The translations under genes were made by a program, and so were the position numbers. Under the pieces are notes generated by a model. That model was given only the letters and a program-made list of their open reading frames with translations, had not been told where the DNA came from and made no database searches. 64,000 bases of DNA from Dendrolimus kikuchii (taxonomy: Eukaryota; Arthropoda; Insecta; Lepidoptera; Lasiocampidae), in contig CM034388.1 in assembly GCA_019925095.2 (NCBI GenBank), positions 248,001 to 312,000 of the forward strand, in the 5' to 3' direction. Each line of letters begins with the position of its first letter. Position 1 is the first letter of the stretch. Shown piece after piece: positions 36,101 to 40,643 of this stretch.

Positions 36101-36232
36101 ATTTTTCTAGGTATATTCGCCACGTTCCCAATAGTGTTGATAGTGGTCCTACTCTGGAGGAACGGCTACTTCCAGAAGTGCAGGCGGAAAAGTAATGAAG
36201 ATTCAGACAACGAGGAGACCGACGCATTTTAA
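12245..36232 (+). CDS. Leucine-rich-repeat single-pass membrane protein, 494 aa, nine coding exons
   Basis: Coding exons are 12245-12320, 14238-14375, 24279-24496, 25088-25300, 25817-26004, 27391-27595, 28030-28214, 32634-32773 and 36111-36232. All have GT/AG borders, their phases agree at every junction, and the total is 1485 nt. Residues 1-20 are a signal peptide. An LRRNT cap has Cys44, 47, 49 and 56. About ten LRRs (LDLSRNKL, LDLSGNPL, LDLSDNRF types) span about 70-370. The LRRCT has Cys380, 382, 409 and 432. A TM helix spans about 446-469, and a short cytosolic tail (KCRRKSNEDSDNEETDAF) follows. Type I topology, ectodomain outside. It resembles insect chaoptin/LRRC15-like surface receptors or adhesion proteins; the ligand is unknown. 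Introns are full of transposons. Architecture is well supported, specific identity is not. Confidence 0.9.
12615..12835 (+). repeat. Dispersed repeat L, copy 1 (LRR intron 1)
   Basis: Contains ATAACTTGAGAACGAC, a TTTTTGTGT block and GGATGGTTTAGACTCACAAT. The reverse complement of 62825-63030 has the same order of blocks. Confidence 0.6.
12939..13163 (-). repeat. Repeat A copy (LRR intron 1)
   Basis: Poly-T end then GCAGGAGTTCAGCAGACAGG. It lacks the GCGCTGCTGCTCTCTTAA section (internal deletion near 13046) and stops before the GTGCAGG end. Confidence 0.75.
13218..13514 (-). repeat. Repeat A copy, near full length (LRR intron 1)
   Basis: Runs from the poly-T/GCAGGAG end to CCTGCACGGATAAAA. 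It lies about 55 bp from the previous copy in the same orientation. Confidence 0.8.
13515..13912. other. LRR intron 1, no gene seen
   Basis: AT-rich. The 64-codon frame at 13649-13843 has no recognisable product. Confidence 0.35.
13913..14149 (-). repeat. Repeat A copy (LRR intron 1)
   Basis: Poly-T end then GCAGGAGATCAGGAGACAGG; stops at CCACCTGGCAG. It ends about 90 bp before the exon 2 acceptor. Confidence 0.75.
14238..14375 (+). CDS. LRR protein exon 2 (LRRNT)
   Basis: Follows AGTTTCAG and ends GATTGGGAAG before GTAAGG. It encodes VFCILCECSEGLVNC, an N-terminal cysteine cap (CxxCxC...C). An alternative acceptor six bases upstream keeps frame and would add two residues. Potential N-glycosylation sites are NIT and NCT. 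Confidence 0.85.
14386..14671 (+). mobile_element. GC-rich element leader segment, copy 1
   Basis: From TTATTATTGGACTTGACTTT to CCGGGATCGGTGGT it matches 43307-43573. It includes GGGGCAACTTGCTCGAGGGA and GGGCGACGGGTAATATAAAG. In the second copy this segment joins directly to the LINE leader that here restarts at 15492, so it probably belongs to the same element family. It begins about 10 bases after the exon 2 splice donor. Confidence 0.6.
14672..15147. other. AT-rich spacer inside the LINE leader
   Basis: It separates two leader segments that are contiguous at 43573/43574. It holds AT-rich sequence and a CCATTAACCAGGTAAGTGCG stretch that resembles a splice donor. Either this is an insertion here or the other copy has a deletion. 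Confidence 0.4.
15148..15486 (-). repeat. Repeat A copy, full length with 32-T tract
   Basis: A run of 32 T, then GCAGGAGCTCAGCAGACAGG, through to CCTGCACGGATAAAA. The long uninterrupted tail suggests a recent insertion. It sits between the two leader segments of the LINE. Confidence 0.85.
15605..15870 (+). promoter_or_regulatory. GC-rich LINE 5' leader with hairpin
   Basis: Contains a long G run, a perfect stem GGCGGCG/CGCCGCC around CCTGAGA (15663-15683) and a GGAAGGTAAG at 15840. I-type LINEs carry internal promoters in the leader; promoter activity here is inferred. The copy at 43685-43822 lacks most of the hairpin. Confidence 0.4.
16034..17497 (+). CDS. LINE ORF1, Gag-like nucleic-acid-binding protein, 487 aa
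   Basis: The ATG at 16034 follows a stop-rich leader. After an N-terminal region of low similarity, the middle carries three zinc knuckles: CHKCCRFGHVRDQC, then CSRCAGPHDATTC, then CLYCSGNHLATESKC (about residues 255-315). The C-terminal third is Ser/Pro/Gln-rich. ORF1 proteins of this type coat the retrotransposon RNA and chaperone target-primed reverse transcription. The stop lies 44 nt inside ORF2, so ORF2 is probably translated by reinitiation at the overlap. Confidence 0.9.
   Translation: MSFSVGENVPPDKGRRSLDLQLDELAALSQIPDKIGSKRSADSMRHDILEKRATLCPASASVQHTYTRPGYEPTSDLKYTENDSGPFVVVVSRTTENDLPNLTNTMKTLKIARIIYNNNVPGVDEIRNVGRNKTSVYFKNFQDANSFLSNPLLSSHDLSASIPRYQVTRMGVARNIPLDWTLEDLVSTTECRPGFPVIIKARRLNRKKRAEGKTIWEPTGTVVCTFLGQNLPERIYSCNMSLPVERYILPTIQCHKCCRFGHVRDQCRSSPRCSRCAGPHDATTCNVPDDKICCLYCSGNHLATESKCPEHSRQKLIKNAMSEDNVSYIEAARAFPAVRTPYADIVNSPQPLRFSGQSNIHSRQTIPSTSSNQHPPSSSYKKSVFIERRPRPALGKSYDVQSHGNITATPSSSMSNGCALGPQSQDILQSENLAELMSLTLINIFSKFGELIPYNVLQTSQSLITTLLNSHTKNGDIPSVELSQHSK
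17454..21152 (+). CDS. LINE ORF2: AP endonuclease, reverse transcriptase, RNase H, 1232 aa
   Basis: The APE-type endonuclease spans about residues 1-220, with LQWNCHS, SETW, QGDFNIRH and SDHLP. The reverse transcriptase spans about 400-720, with YRPIALSSTLTKIMEHLI, FGFRRGRGT, FLDITSAYDSV, GLPQGSVLSPILYN and catalytic YADD near 653. RNase H spans about 945-1070, with FTDAS, GEAIAILEA, FTDSLS and WIPGHSGISGNETAD. A CCHC-like tail CECGLAEGSLEHIFFNC lies near 1170. No stop or frameshift interrupts it. It nicks genomic DNA and copies the element's RNA there. All catalytic motifs look complete. Confidence 0.93.
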   Translation: MATFLQWNCHSIVNKKNDIIYLLNTFKPILFAVSETWLKPGSLFRVPGYSCLRDDREDGRAGCAILVNRKVSFSQTTLPPHSSGFNIVAVYIKSFNITFVSLYIPYPNINLLQELSSILSSFRNPMIIQGDFNIRHTIWGAPVCDSISPQFIEILDNLNLCILNDGTPTRRVSPVQNVSVPDFTLCSPSLTSRLSWSVISHSYGSDHLPILTTLSDSSPPALSPAPLLKYRLREADWDKFSSLVQNKINSLPEVFQHNALSAYSEFISTLSSAASESIPLKNCAQSKIPSPAWWDSECSSSVKQRKLAESKFIMTPNLSNFLDFKKIVARSKRLLRKKKRLGWQSFCESLSPRTPSAFIWRKIKTFRKSQIDSNCTTNDPSWLHQFTNKLAPSYVPPNPNLPSLVSSIPDPMNSEFSFAELSCALDHLRDSTPGIDGIPYSFISKSSDSVKVYFLNLINNFFKSGSTPSSWKIQIIVPILKSGKSPSDPNSYRPIALSSTLTKIMEHLIKNRLEWIIENRDLLPSSQFGFRRGRGTMDSLSLLTTNIRAAFSQNEHVVGVFLDITSAYDSVNLHLLRQKMLKLSIPVRMINIICEMFMERSIMVRSPDGKLSSPRLVWKGLPQGSVLSPILYNIYTADLDTSVNCFCNILQYADDIALYVSSNSFSDASSRLNSALYYLNSWLLDHDLSLSSTKSNVVIFTRKRVPPVLDIKVNNCPIQIVDSVKFLGVFLDSKLSGIPHLKYICEKAEKNVNILRALSGVKWGSHPYNQKLLYNAIVRSHFDYGCFLLEPCHKLTLSKLDGIQAKCLRIITGTMRSSPTNALQVECLEPPLTLRRQLFADRFFYKALQLSNHPILESLDKLSQLTESSPYWNHKSLPPLVNSFNQFKNLSSNVFQNYRHPLFETDFKSLMFRPRIIFDFGIEKHSLVANQLFNSILLEKWPDWLPMFTDASKLSPNGPTGAAVWIPKYKIILNYKLPSYSSVFTGEAIAILEATLYIESHRIRKSIVFTDSLSCLQDIAKSPFRSKDIFTISLQIKDTLQRCHDMGLEVVLAWIPGHSGISGNETADNCAKQAVHSGCEKFNKCFPRDLRTLSKSQMFKSWSELWHQSCQSKGKYYGQLQPHLAQFPWFFRFRNLPKKMTSAIIRLRLGFICTPVFLAKIRVRDHSLCECGLAEGSLEHIFFNCPNLSSPLYDILPLDIPRPININFLLTLVYSKHILILCKFLSLNNIFL
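21327..21704. other. LRR intron 2, no gene seen
   Basis: AT-rich flank after the LINE 3' end. GGGTGTTACCGACGCGAATA at 21440 is unassigned. Confidence 0.35.
21705..21862 (-). mobile_element. LINE ORF C-terminal fragment (family I), minus copy
   Basis: The reverse complement encodes AYLAQRISLCIQRGNAAS-type sequence, matching 23690-23835 on the other strand. Together they form an inverted pair about 1.8 kb apart. Confidence 0.55.
21940..22130 (+). mobile_element. LINE ORF2 C-terminal fragment (Jockey/RTE style)
   Basis: The plus frame gives KKLPNDLKMTRNISSFKNKL and IQKAYYSVDEYMHDIL before a stop. This is the usual end of an insect LINE reverse-transcriptase protein. Confidence 0.55.
22219..22600 (-). 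mobile_element. RTE-like LINE 3' fragment, degenerate
   Basis: CATACATACATACATAACTT tail, then diverged sequence. The GATCAATTTGATCATGGAAG and TTGCATTGTATATCTGTTTA blocks identify the family. Many small indels are present. Confidence 0.65.
22757..22776. repeat. (GATT)n microsatellite
   Basis: Five tandem GATT units. Confidence 0.8.
22768..22832 (-). mobile_element. LINE family I short fragment
   Basis: The complement of GTGGAGACTTTGGGCCCATG plus CAAGTGCCCACAAATTATTT is also found in plus orientation at 23615-23670. Confidence 0.5.
22833..23597. other. LRR intron 2, no gene seen
   Basis: AT-rich, unclassified. The AAACGGCTCAAATATG block at 23180 echoes the flanks of the family I fragments, so part of this stretch is probably from the same LINE. 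Confidence 0.35.
23598..23835 (+). mobile_element. LINE ORF C-terminal fragment (family I), plus copy
   Basis: The plus frame reads TLGPWGPSAHKLFKIIKKRL and AYLAQRISLCIQRGNAASLL, ending at a stop near 23827. This style ends many LINE RT proteins. It is 5' truncated. Confidence 0.6.
23836..24278. other. LRR intron 2, 3' part, no gene seen
   Basis: AT-rich; ends in the acceptor ACTGCATTTTCCAG. Confidence 0.45.
24279..24496 (+). CDS. LRR protein exon 3
   Basis: Encodes TKIDLSHNQISTLTRIGKLP and LVSLDLSRNKLATSSMV, three LRR units. The acceptor is TTTTCCAG and the donor GTGAGT. Confidence 0.9.
24607..25015 (+). mobile_element. RTE-like LINE 3' fragment (LRR intron 3)
   Basis: Starts with VEMRALRKSCGVTLADRVRN-type coding and ends in TATGTATGTATC. 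The [11 protein letters not shown] part is deleted near 24750. It fills most of the 591-bp intron. Confidence 0.75.
25088..25300 (+). CDS. LRR protein exon 4
   Basis: Encodes FLSLAYNDIHSLPQDLF and LTTLDLSGNPLAFIDQV. The acceptor is CTTTTCAG and the donor after CAATTTAAAG is a weak GTATTT. Confidence 0.9.
25317..25545 (+). repeat. Repeat A copy (LRR intron 4), 3' truncated
   Basis: From TCCGTGCAGGAACGG to CACCTTTGGTGTT. It lacks the poly-A end, unlike most copies. It begins 16 bases after the exon 4 donor. Confidence 0.8.
25817..26004 (+). CDS. LRR protein exon 5
   Basis: Encodes LRLGSCELETLPEGMLRRQ and LHRLDLSDNRFTTVPAAL. The acceptor is ATTTTCCAG and the donor GTAAGT. Confidence 0.9.
26200..26950 (-). 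mobile_element. RTE-like LINE, longest fragment (LRR intron 5)
   Basis: The minus strand encodes the thumb/C-terminal part of a reverse transcriptase: VNEFVYLGCAFSRDGRYTAE, LVPTLTYGSESWVW and VEMRALRKICGVTLADRVRN. The tail half includes [18 protein letters not shown]. Two internal deletions (near 26497 and 26480) break the frame. The end is a (CATA)n tract, the complement of a TATG tail. RTE-clade assignment rests on the YLG...GSE(S/T)W pattern. Confidence 0.75.
27137..27368 (-). repeat. Repeat A copy (LRR intron 5)
   Basis: Poly-T end, GCAGGAGTTCAGCAGACAGG, ending CTACCACCTGACA about 20 bp before the exon 6 acceptor tract. Confidence 0.75.
27391..27595 (+). CDS. LRR protein exon 6
   Basis: Encodes LTNLQELQMCRLSKLQSI and LESLTSLRLCYNPRLTTLD with an acidic DEDEVEDW stretch. 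The acceptor is TTCCTTCCAG and the donor GTAATT. Confidence 0.9.
27660..27825 (-). repeat. Repeat A, old diverged copy (LRR intron 6)
   Basis: Aligns in order with the family (TATTAATGGAGCACTTCAGA, GGACCTGGCCATTGGTGCCG, AGGTTGTTATGGCGGCAT) but with many differences. Confidence 0.5.
28030..28214 (+). CDS. LRR protein exon 7 (last LRR and LRRCT start)
   Basis: Encodes LYLNNNNLTTIDSHFL and FSNNPYVCDCNSQWMVDVL, the start of an LRRCT cap. The donor is GTGCGT directly after CATATGAT. Joining to 32634 restores the MIC cysteine of the cap, which decides this donor. Confidence 0.9.
28215..28622. other. LRR intron 7, 5' part, no gene seen
   Basis: No recognisable ORF or repeat family. Confidence 0.4.
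28623..28886. repeat. MITE-like repeat D, copy 2
   Basis: Left end GGCGCGTTCCATTAG, right end CTTATGGAACGTAGCC, so the termini are inverted copies built on CGTTCCAT. The internal GACCCATGTCAAGAGGTGGG is shared with copy 1. About 264 bp, noncoding. No clear target-site duplication. Confidence 0.6.
29053..29818 (+). repeat. Dispersed repeat J, long form, interrupted by hAT
   Basis: Head CTAGCTATGCCCGCGACGTC, a middle segment of about 430 bp, then a second copy of the CCTATAG...TTCCTCG / CTGAAAGAATTTT part. The tail CTTCAGCTTTATAAT continues at 32305 after the hAT element. Confidence 0.8.
30588..30725 (+). pseudogene. hAT transposase N-terminal fragment
   Basis: ATG at 30588 encodes 45 residues, MDKKKKPSSAFKRKQRQERE then a KLPKIDKFFS block, typical of the N-terminus of ZMYM1-like hAT transposases. 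It stops at 30723, where an internal deletion joins it to the catalytic part. Confidence 0.7.
30726..31990 (+). pseudogene. hAT transposase catalytic and dimerisation region, defective
   Basis: Opens with VGQGYDGASVMSGVYNGVQ and HCATHNLNLVINDAV, the RNase-H-like region of the ZMYM1/DUF4371-type hAT group, and runs to the hAT C-terminal dimerisation motif (TSAAAERSFSKLKIIKNYLR). The BED zinc finger and the region before it are missing. A one-base frameshift near 31905 truncates the frame at 31915; the shifted frame continues with NKTASSLDLNEVIDTFAK to about 31990. Not a working transposase. Confidence 0.85.
32305..32330 (+). repeat. Tail of the J copy interrupted by hAT
   Basis: TTTATAATATTAGTATAGAT continues the repeat split at 29818. 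Confidence 0.8.
32340..32560 (+). mobile_element. Penelope-like terminal repeat, small inverted pair
   Basis: A minus-oriented arm (32353-32413, CGCAACATGTTGTGGCTTGA) meets a plus-oriented arm (32414-32560) with the hammerhead-like motif. It ends 73 bp before LRR exon 8. Confidence 0.65.
32464..32505 (+). ncRNA. Hammerhead-like motif, degenerate
   Basis: GUGAUCA and GAAAC are kept, but the cleavage triplet reads AUC and stem II has a mismatch. Confidence 0.4.
32634..32773 (+). CDS. LRR protein exon 8 (LRRCT end and start of TM)
   Basis: Encodes CRKPQELRALSFTQLKNTS, the last LRRCT cysteine (TLTCPE) and MAILLGIMI. The acceptor is GTGTTTCAG and the donor GTAAGT. Confidence 0.9.
33058..33370 (+). 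repeat. Repeat A copy, full length (LRR intron 8)
   Basis: From TCCGTGCAGGAACGG to CCAGCAATAAAAAAAAA. A clean end-to-end example of the family. Confidence 0.85.
33371..33606. other. No gene seen
   Basis: Unclassified intron sequence. Confidence 0.35.
33697..34113 (+). pseudogene. Penelope-like GIY-YIG endonuclease fragment
   Basis: The plus frame runs CECGLSYIGQTKRSIKTGVK, then ISEHTLDKPNHYIRFDNPQI and RFIPRMMREAIEIKKHPNF. This is the GIY-YIG-type nuclease domain that ends Penelope-like ORFs: the GIY-like residues are YIG, the R is in TKRS/IKTGV, the H in ISEH. The N-terminal reverse transcriptase is absent, so it cannot mobilise itself. The stop is at 34111. Confidence 0.8.
34300..34341 (+). 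ncRNA. Hammerhead ribozyme-like fold, best copy
   Basis: Stem I is UUCC (34300-34303) with GGAA (34338-34341). The core is GUGAUCA (34304-34310) and one C. Stem-loop II is GGCCACU/AGUGGCC closed by GAAA. Then come GAAAC (34330-34334) and GUC (34335-34337), with the predicted cut after 34337. Penelope-like elements are known to carry minimal hammerheads with very short stem III that may act as dimers (ACGU is self-complementary). The canonical core is CUGAUGA; here positions 3 and 8 are exchanged (G3, C8). Confidence 0.6.
34397..34660. other. LRR intron 8, no gene seen
   Basis: No recognisable ORF product or repeat. Confidence 0.35.
34661..34898 (-). repeat. Repeat A copy (LRR intron 8)
   Basis: Poly-T end, GCAGGAGATCAGCAGACAGG, ending at CCACCTGGC. 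Confidence 0.75.
34899..35709. other. LRR intron 8, unclassified
   Basis: Moderately GC-rich around 35130-35400 (GTAGTACGCCCGGGTTGTAC; GCGCCTGCGTCGGGGCGCAG). No ORF of interest; the 80-codon minus frame at 35328-35570 has no domain. Possibly an unnamed repeat. Confidence 0.3.
35710..35982 (-). repeat. Repeat A copy with internal deletion (LRR intron 8)
   Basis: Poly-T end to CCTGCACGGATAAAA, with about 75 bp missing near 35762 (GACGGCCAAATGCGCTTCTG). Confidence 0.8.
36111..36232 (+). CDS. LRR protein exon 9 (TM end, cytosolic tail, stop)
   Basis: After TTTTTCTAG it encodes IFATFPIVLIVVLLWRNGYF, a basic stop-transfer (KCRRK) and an acidic end (EDSDNEETDAF), stop at 36230-36232. Confidence 0.92.
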
Positions 36233-36279
36233 CATTAAGTGATATTTATTAACCCCCCGTTCAAATTAAGTGGGTTAAT

Positions 36280-36285
36280 AATAAA
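36280..36285 (+). terminator. Candidate poly(A) signal of the LRR gene
   Basis: AATAAA, 48 bases past the stop codon, the nearest such hexamer. It lies on the edge of the Penelope-like repeat, so the element may supply the 3' end. Confidence 0.4.
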
Positions 36286-36334
36286 ACTACGTTTTAACGG
36301 TTTTAAGCGCGGTAATTTTATTTGATTTTGGTTT

Positions 36335-36376
36335 TTCCGACGTTTCGGCCACTTTTCAGTGGCCGTGATCACGGAA
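36335..36376 (-). ncRNA. Hammerhead-like ribozyme motif
   Basis: Identical in layout to the 34300 copy, with all pairings kept and the G3/C8 core. Confidence 0.55.
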
Positions 36377-36615
36377 GACAAAGATGTCAAGTGTCAACGA
36401 ATATTGTTAAAGTTTTATTTAGCCTACCGCCAACTTGATCGTTTTAATTTTGTTTATGGTTATTATTTACTCTATGGGAGCCTAATCTAATTTACTACCG
36501 CTTCGCAACATGTTATGGCTTGAAGAGAAGAAGCGGCGCAAGAAACTCTTCAGCAAACATGCCTAGCTCTAATAATTTTATATAATATTAAAATGGGTGG
36601 AAGGAAAAATAAAAG

Positions 36616-36851
36616 TAAGTGGGTTAACTTCTGAAGCCAAAGCTGTAAAACAGACACGTTGCATCTTTCTACATTTCCACATAATTTAATGCATAAGTTC
36701 TCTCTAAATTTTGCATATTTTCGTTAAGGCCGCGTATACATTGAACCAACGAATACCAACTTACTAACTACTGTTCTTTAGCAGTTCATTACGTGGCAGT
36801 AACATGAAAGGAATTGAATCATTCAACCCTTCGACGAAGCGTACATGTACA
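36616..36851. other. Intergenic, no gene seen
   Basis: No recognisable feature. Confidence 0.4.
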
Positions 36852-37583
36852 ACTAGCTGTGCCCGCGACGTCGTCCGCGTGGAATTTGCTTTCAAAACCC
36901 TCCGATTTTGAAACGTTCTTAGCGTGGTGATATATAGCCTATAGCCTTCCTCGATAAATGATCTATCCAGCACTGAAAGAAATTTTCAAATCAGACCTAG
37001 TTCCTGAGATTAGCGCGTTCAATCAAACAATATTAGTATATTTGGCTACAACACTAATACGTACATTTTAAATGTCGCGATATCTTTTGAATGAAACGTC
37101 CGAATTGAATCATTCAAAAAGTTCTAGAAAGGTATTGATTTATTTTGATAAGGATTAATACCAAGGTACAGAATAAAGAGTTTTTGAAGCGAGGGCATTT
37201 TAATAATTAAAAAAAATAAAAGAAAACACTTATTGTGAGATAACTACAATAGTTAGTCATATGGTTACGCGATATTTTTTGTAGACAATTATATGTTCTG
37301 CGTAGTGGTAGTACACTGTTTTGTTCTATAATCAATAGTTTTCGCAGCGTACGCCGTCTAAGGATTTTTTTGGGTCATTTTTTTACACCTTGGGTTACAT
37401 TATTGGACTTTTAGTAAGGATCCCTAATTGTTTCAAAATATAATATAGCCTATAGCCTACGTCGATAAATGTACTATTTAAAACTAAAAGAATTTTTCAA
37501 ATCGGACCAGCGGTTTCTGAGATAAGCGCGTTTAAACAAACAAACAAAATCTTCAGCTTTATAATATTATTATAGTATAGATA
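36852..37583 (+). repeat. Dispersed repeat J, long form
   Basis: From ACTAGCTGTGCCCGCGACGT to CTTCAGCTTTATAATATTAT. Same two-part structure as at 29053 and 46681, with a small deletion near the ATTGGTGCTCC segment. Confidence 0.8.
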
Positions 37584-38037
37584 CACATCTAGACTTTAGG
37601 ATCTAGTGGCGAGGTTCTATACATTACTAATCGCCCTTTTACCTTACTACTGGTACAAAATACTATTAGTAGCTTAATGAATAGGTAGTAGATGAGTGAG
37701 AACCAAGAAGGCTAATGAATCCCATTCGTGGGCTTTGTCGTTATCTTTTTTTAACGAGGAAGAATTCAATTTAAAGATGAAGAAAGAAGAAAAAGTAGGA
37801 CCCTCGGCCGCGTGGGAGAAAAAGTCGCGGTCAGTGTGTGGGATTCGCCAGCTCGGTGGCACTAGCACCTCTAGCCAGAACTAGAAGTTTTATTACCACA
37901 CGACAATCAGGAATACCCACTAAATCCTGTCGGTGTTCCATCCTTCGCCTTATGCCAGGGCTATGGGTGTATGGCGTAGCTACTAATTTACGCCCCTGCT
38001 CTAAATACAGAATAAATCCACCAGCACCACACTCATT
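37584..38037. other. Intergenic, unclassified
   Basis: Overlapping open frames on both strands (37674-37884) have no recognisable product. 37860-38037 may be the 5' extension of the repeat A-bearing element. Confidence 0.3.
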
Positions 38038-38092
38038 ATCCGTGCAGGAACGGCGAAAGAATACAATGTCCTGCGTTGGGGCGGCCTTTTGT
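38038..38092 (+). repeat. Repeat A 5' fragment
   Basis: TCCGTGCAGGAACGGCGAAA through GGGGCGGCC. Confidence 0.65.
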
Positions 38093-38348
38093 TTTAAGGC
38101 GGGGGACATGCTATTTACGCACAATACTGGTTCCTTTGCAAGGGATTAGACCATAGTTGATCATGAAGGCTTTTCCCTTTGACAAGGAGCAATCCGAACA
38201 ATAATCAAGCCAGCTTGTGTGGAGACTCAGAGAAGTTGCACGGGCAACACCCATTACCCACTAAAACCACCCTCCTCCCATGTGCCCCGCGCTTTTTGTG
38301 TAAGAAAGGCTGAGACTTAGAACGTAGTTACGCCCAGTCTGATCCAGG

Positions 38349-38615
38349 CGTTGGGGCGGCCTGTTGTAAGAGGCGACAAAACAACCCACAGCCAGGTAGG
38401 GTGTTTGCCCGACTGGATGGCTACCACCCCTGGTCTAGAGTATGTCGCCATAACAACCTTGAGTTGTGTTTCGGCAAGTGTCTAGGTTCCAGTCTCCTTT
38501 AAGAGAGCAGCAACGCATTTGTAACCTTTGGTGTTGCAAATGTCCATAGGCGATGGTAACCGCTTTCCATCAAGTGAGCCGTCTGCCTGTCTACTGAACT
38601 CCTGCAATAATAAAA
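38349..38615 (+). repeat. Repeat A copy
   Basis: Starts GCGTTGGGGCGGCCTGTTGT and ends CTCCTGCAATAATAAAAAAC. With the 38038 fragment it looks like one copy split by 256 bp, or two truncated insertions. Confidence 0.75.
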
Positions 38616-38639
38616 AACACATCCTGTTTTTATAATAAC

Positions 38640-38770
38640 TCTTCCGCCGTCCAGGCTATGCGTCTCTGGAATGAGTTACCTATTGCTATAAGATAAGCCA
38701 AAACCTTACCGTGCTTTGAAAATTCAGAAGCATTACTTCTCTATTGTATATAATAATTTCTCATACTGTT
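38640..38770 (+). mobile_element. LINE ORF2 C-terminal fragment
   Basis: The plus frame encodes SAVQAMRLWNELPIAIR then a stop, the usual RLWN-LP end of Jockey/CR1-like RT proteins. Confidence 0.5.
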
Positions 38771-38992
38771 ATATATATACATACGTACATACATACATAA
38801 CTTCACGCCAGTTCCCTTGCGGGGTAGCCACGAACAACAGAGCGCCATTCAGGCTTATTCTTACACACTCGCTTCTTTGACATTCATAGCTCTTGTCATG
38901 CACGCTCGTCTGTTCTTAAGGCTCCTGAGATCACCCTCCGCTAGTACACGATCAATTTGATCATGGAAGGTATGTCGTGGCTTTCCACGACT
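38771..38992 (-). mobile_element. RTE-like LINE 3' fragment
   Basis: ACATACATACATAACTTCAC tail, then the RT C-terminus in reverse, cut at CCACGACT next to an (AT)n run. Confidence 0.7.
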
Positions 38993-39015
38993 GTTATATA
39001 TATATATATATATGT
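38993..39015. repeat. (AT)n microsatellite
   Basis: TATATATATATATATATATG. Confidence 0.75.
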
Positions 39016-39104
39016 ATGTATATATACATATTTATATTATTTTGTACCTATATGTACTATGTTTATTTATCATTCGTCATTATTTATCAACTGCCCCACC
39101 GTCT

Positions 39105-39245
39105 GTATTAAAATCCTATAAATCTCTGCCAAGGGTTGCCCGGAAGAGATCGCTTTTTAGCGATAAGGCCGCTCGTTGTACTATATTTTATCTTTTTCTA
39201 CTTCTGTTTGTACACGCTTTGGTGTACAATTATCTATCTATCTAC
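39105..39245 (+). mobile_element. CR1-like LINE 3' fragment
   Basis: Contains GGTTGCCCGGAAGAGATCGC and TTTTTAGCGATAAGGCCGC, a block recurrent at lepidopteran LINE 3' ends. Confidence 0.5.
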
Positions 39246-39989
39246 TTCGCTAGGCCTGCCAGGCGGTGGCCCATCGGCCTCATCCATTGCCGGGGGACTT
39301 CTTCTTAGCCCCCGGCATTTCCAACTCTTTACTCATGGGGTGGTTTGTAACGCCTCATGGGAGAAGAGGTGAGCGCGCGCGGAACACGGAGAGAACCCTC
39401 AGGGAAAGCTCACAGCAGCCGAAGGTCCAAATTGACCCTCCAACGCCGACGCGTCCTCCTTTGACGGGAGCGGAGCAAGGATGTAAGCTTACGCTCCCAT
39501 TCCGCCTCATCGTTTGCAACGAGGAGGCTCTGTCGTTACCTGGCTTAAGAAGATGGGAGATTTTGTTGGGAACTTGAAGAGTGACCGATTTATAAAAACC
39601 TATTTGATCATTAAGTTGTACCACAGAGCACAGCAAATTAGTCAAAAATTGAAAAGAAATATGTTAAAAATTATTTTTTGGCTTATTTGGTCTTAGAAAT
39701 ATGTTTTAAATATTAAAATGTCAAAAACCGATAGAATTACCTATGGCGCCATCTCGTTATATAAGATTTAGAAGCTTTTCAGAGGTTCGCTACTGGCGTA
39801 ATGTTCTTTTACCATACTATCACTTAGACGGCGGCGCAATAGACGGATTTTCATATGAAATTATTTATTTCAGAACTTTTTTTATATATACGCGCAAAAC
39901 TTAAATGCGTTCTTGAAGTTTGTAGACGTGATTGCAAAAAGCATAAGTTGCACGTAAATTCATTAGTCCATTATAAGCTTAATACGTAG
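39246..39989. other. Intergenic, no gene established
   Basis: 39266-39577 has a 103-codon open frame rich in Arg, Pro and Leu, overlapped by a minus frame. It looks like GC-rich repeat (possibly LINE leader) sequence and not a gene. The rest is AT-rich. Confidence 0.3.
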
Positions 39990-40046
39990 ATAATAAAACT
40001 ACGTTTTAACGGTTTTAAGCGCGGTAATTTTATTTGATTTTGGTTT

Positions 40047-40088
40047 TTCCGACGTTTCGGCCACTTTTCTGTGGCCGTGATCACGGAA
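40047..40088 (-). ncRNA. Hammerhead-like ribozyme motif
   Basis: Same layout; one stem II pair is lost by an A-to-T change (plus strand CTTTTCTGTGG). Confidence 0.45.
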
Positions 40089-40601
40089 GACAAAGATGTC
40101 AAGTTTCAACGAGTACTGTTAAAGTTTTATTTAGCCTACCGCCAACTTATTAATTTTAATTATTTAATTTTTAATTTTGTTTATGGTTATTATTTAATCT
40201 ATGGGAGCCTAATCTAATTTACTACCGCTTCGCAACATGTTATGGCTTGAAGAGAAGAAGCGGCGCAAGAAACTCTTCAGCAAACATGCCTAGCTCTAAT
40301 AATTTTATATAATATTAAGATGGGTGGAAGGAAAAATAAAAGTAATTATCAGTCAAGTTGGTTTGTGTTCCGTTGTACGCTAGGAGGAGCTAGGAGCTAG
40401 GCATGTTTGCTGAAGAGTTTCTTGCGCCGCTTCTTCTCTTCAAGCCATAACATGTTGCGAAGCAGTAGTAAATTAGATTAGGCTCCCATAGATTAAATAA
40501 TAACCATAAACAAAATTAAAAATTAAATAATTAAAATTAATAAGTTGGCGGTAGGCTAAATAAAACTTTAACAATACTCGTTGACACTTGACATCTTTGT
40601 C

Positions 40602-40643
40602 TTCCGTGATCACGGCCACTGAAAAGTGGCCGAAACGTCGGAA
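40602..40643 (+). ncRNA. Hammerhead-like ribozyme motif
   Basis: All pairings kept; identical core to the 34300 copy. Confidence 0.55.

Larger units (their letters stand above)
36277..36615 (-). mobile_element. Penelope-like terminal repeat
   Basis: Minus-oriented copy from ATAATAAAACTACGTTTTAA to GGGTGGAAGGAAAAATAAAA. It contains the full hammerhead motif (36335-36376) and starts 45 bp after the LRR stop codon. Confidence 0.75.

Noticed and set aside
39266..39577. 103-codon plus-strand ORF
   Set aside because: Overlapped by a minus ORF of similar length, low complexity, adjoining LINE sequence; no domain.
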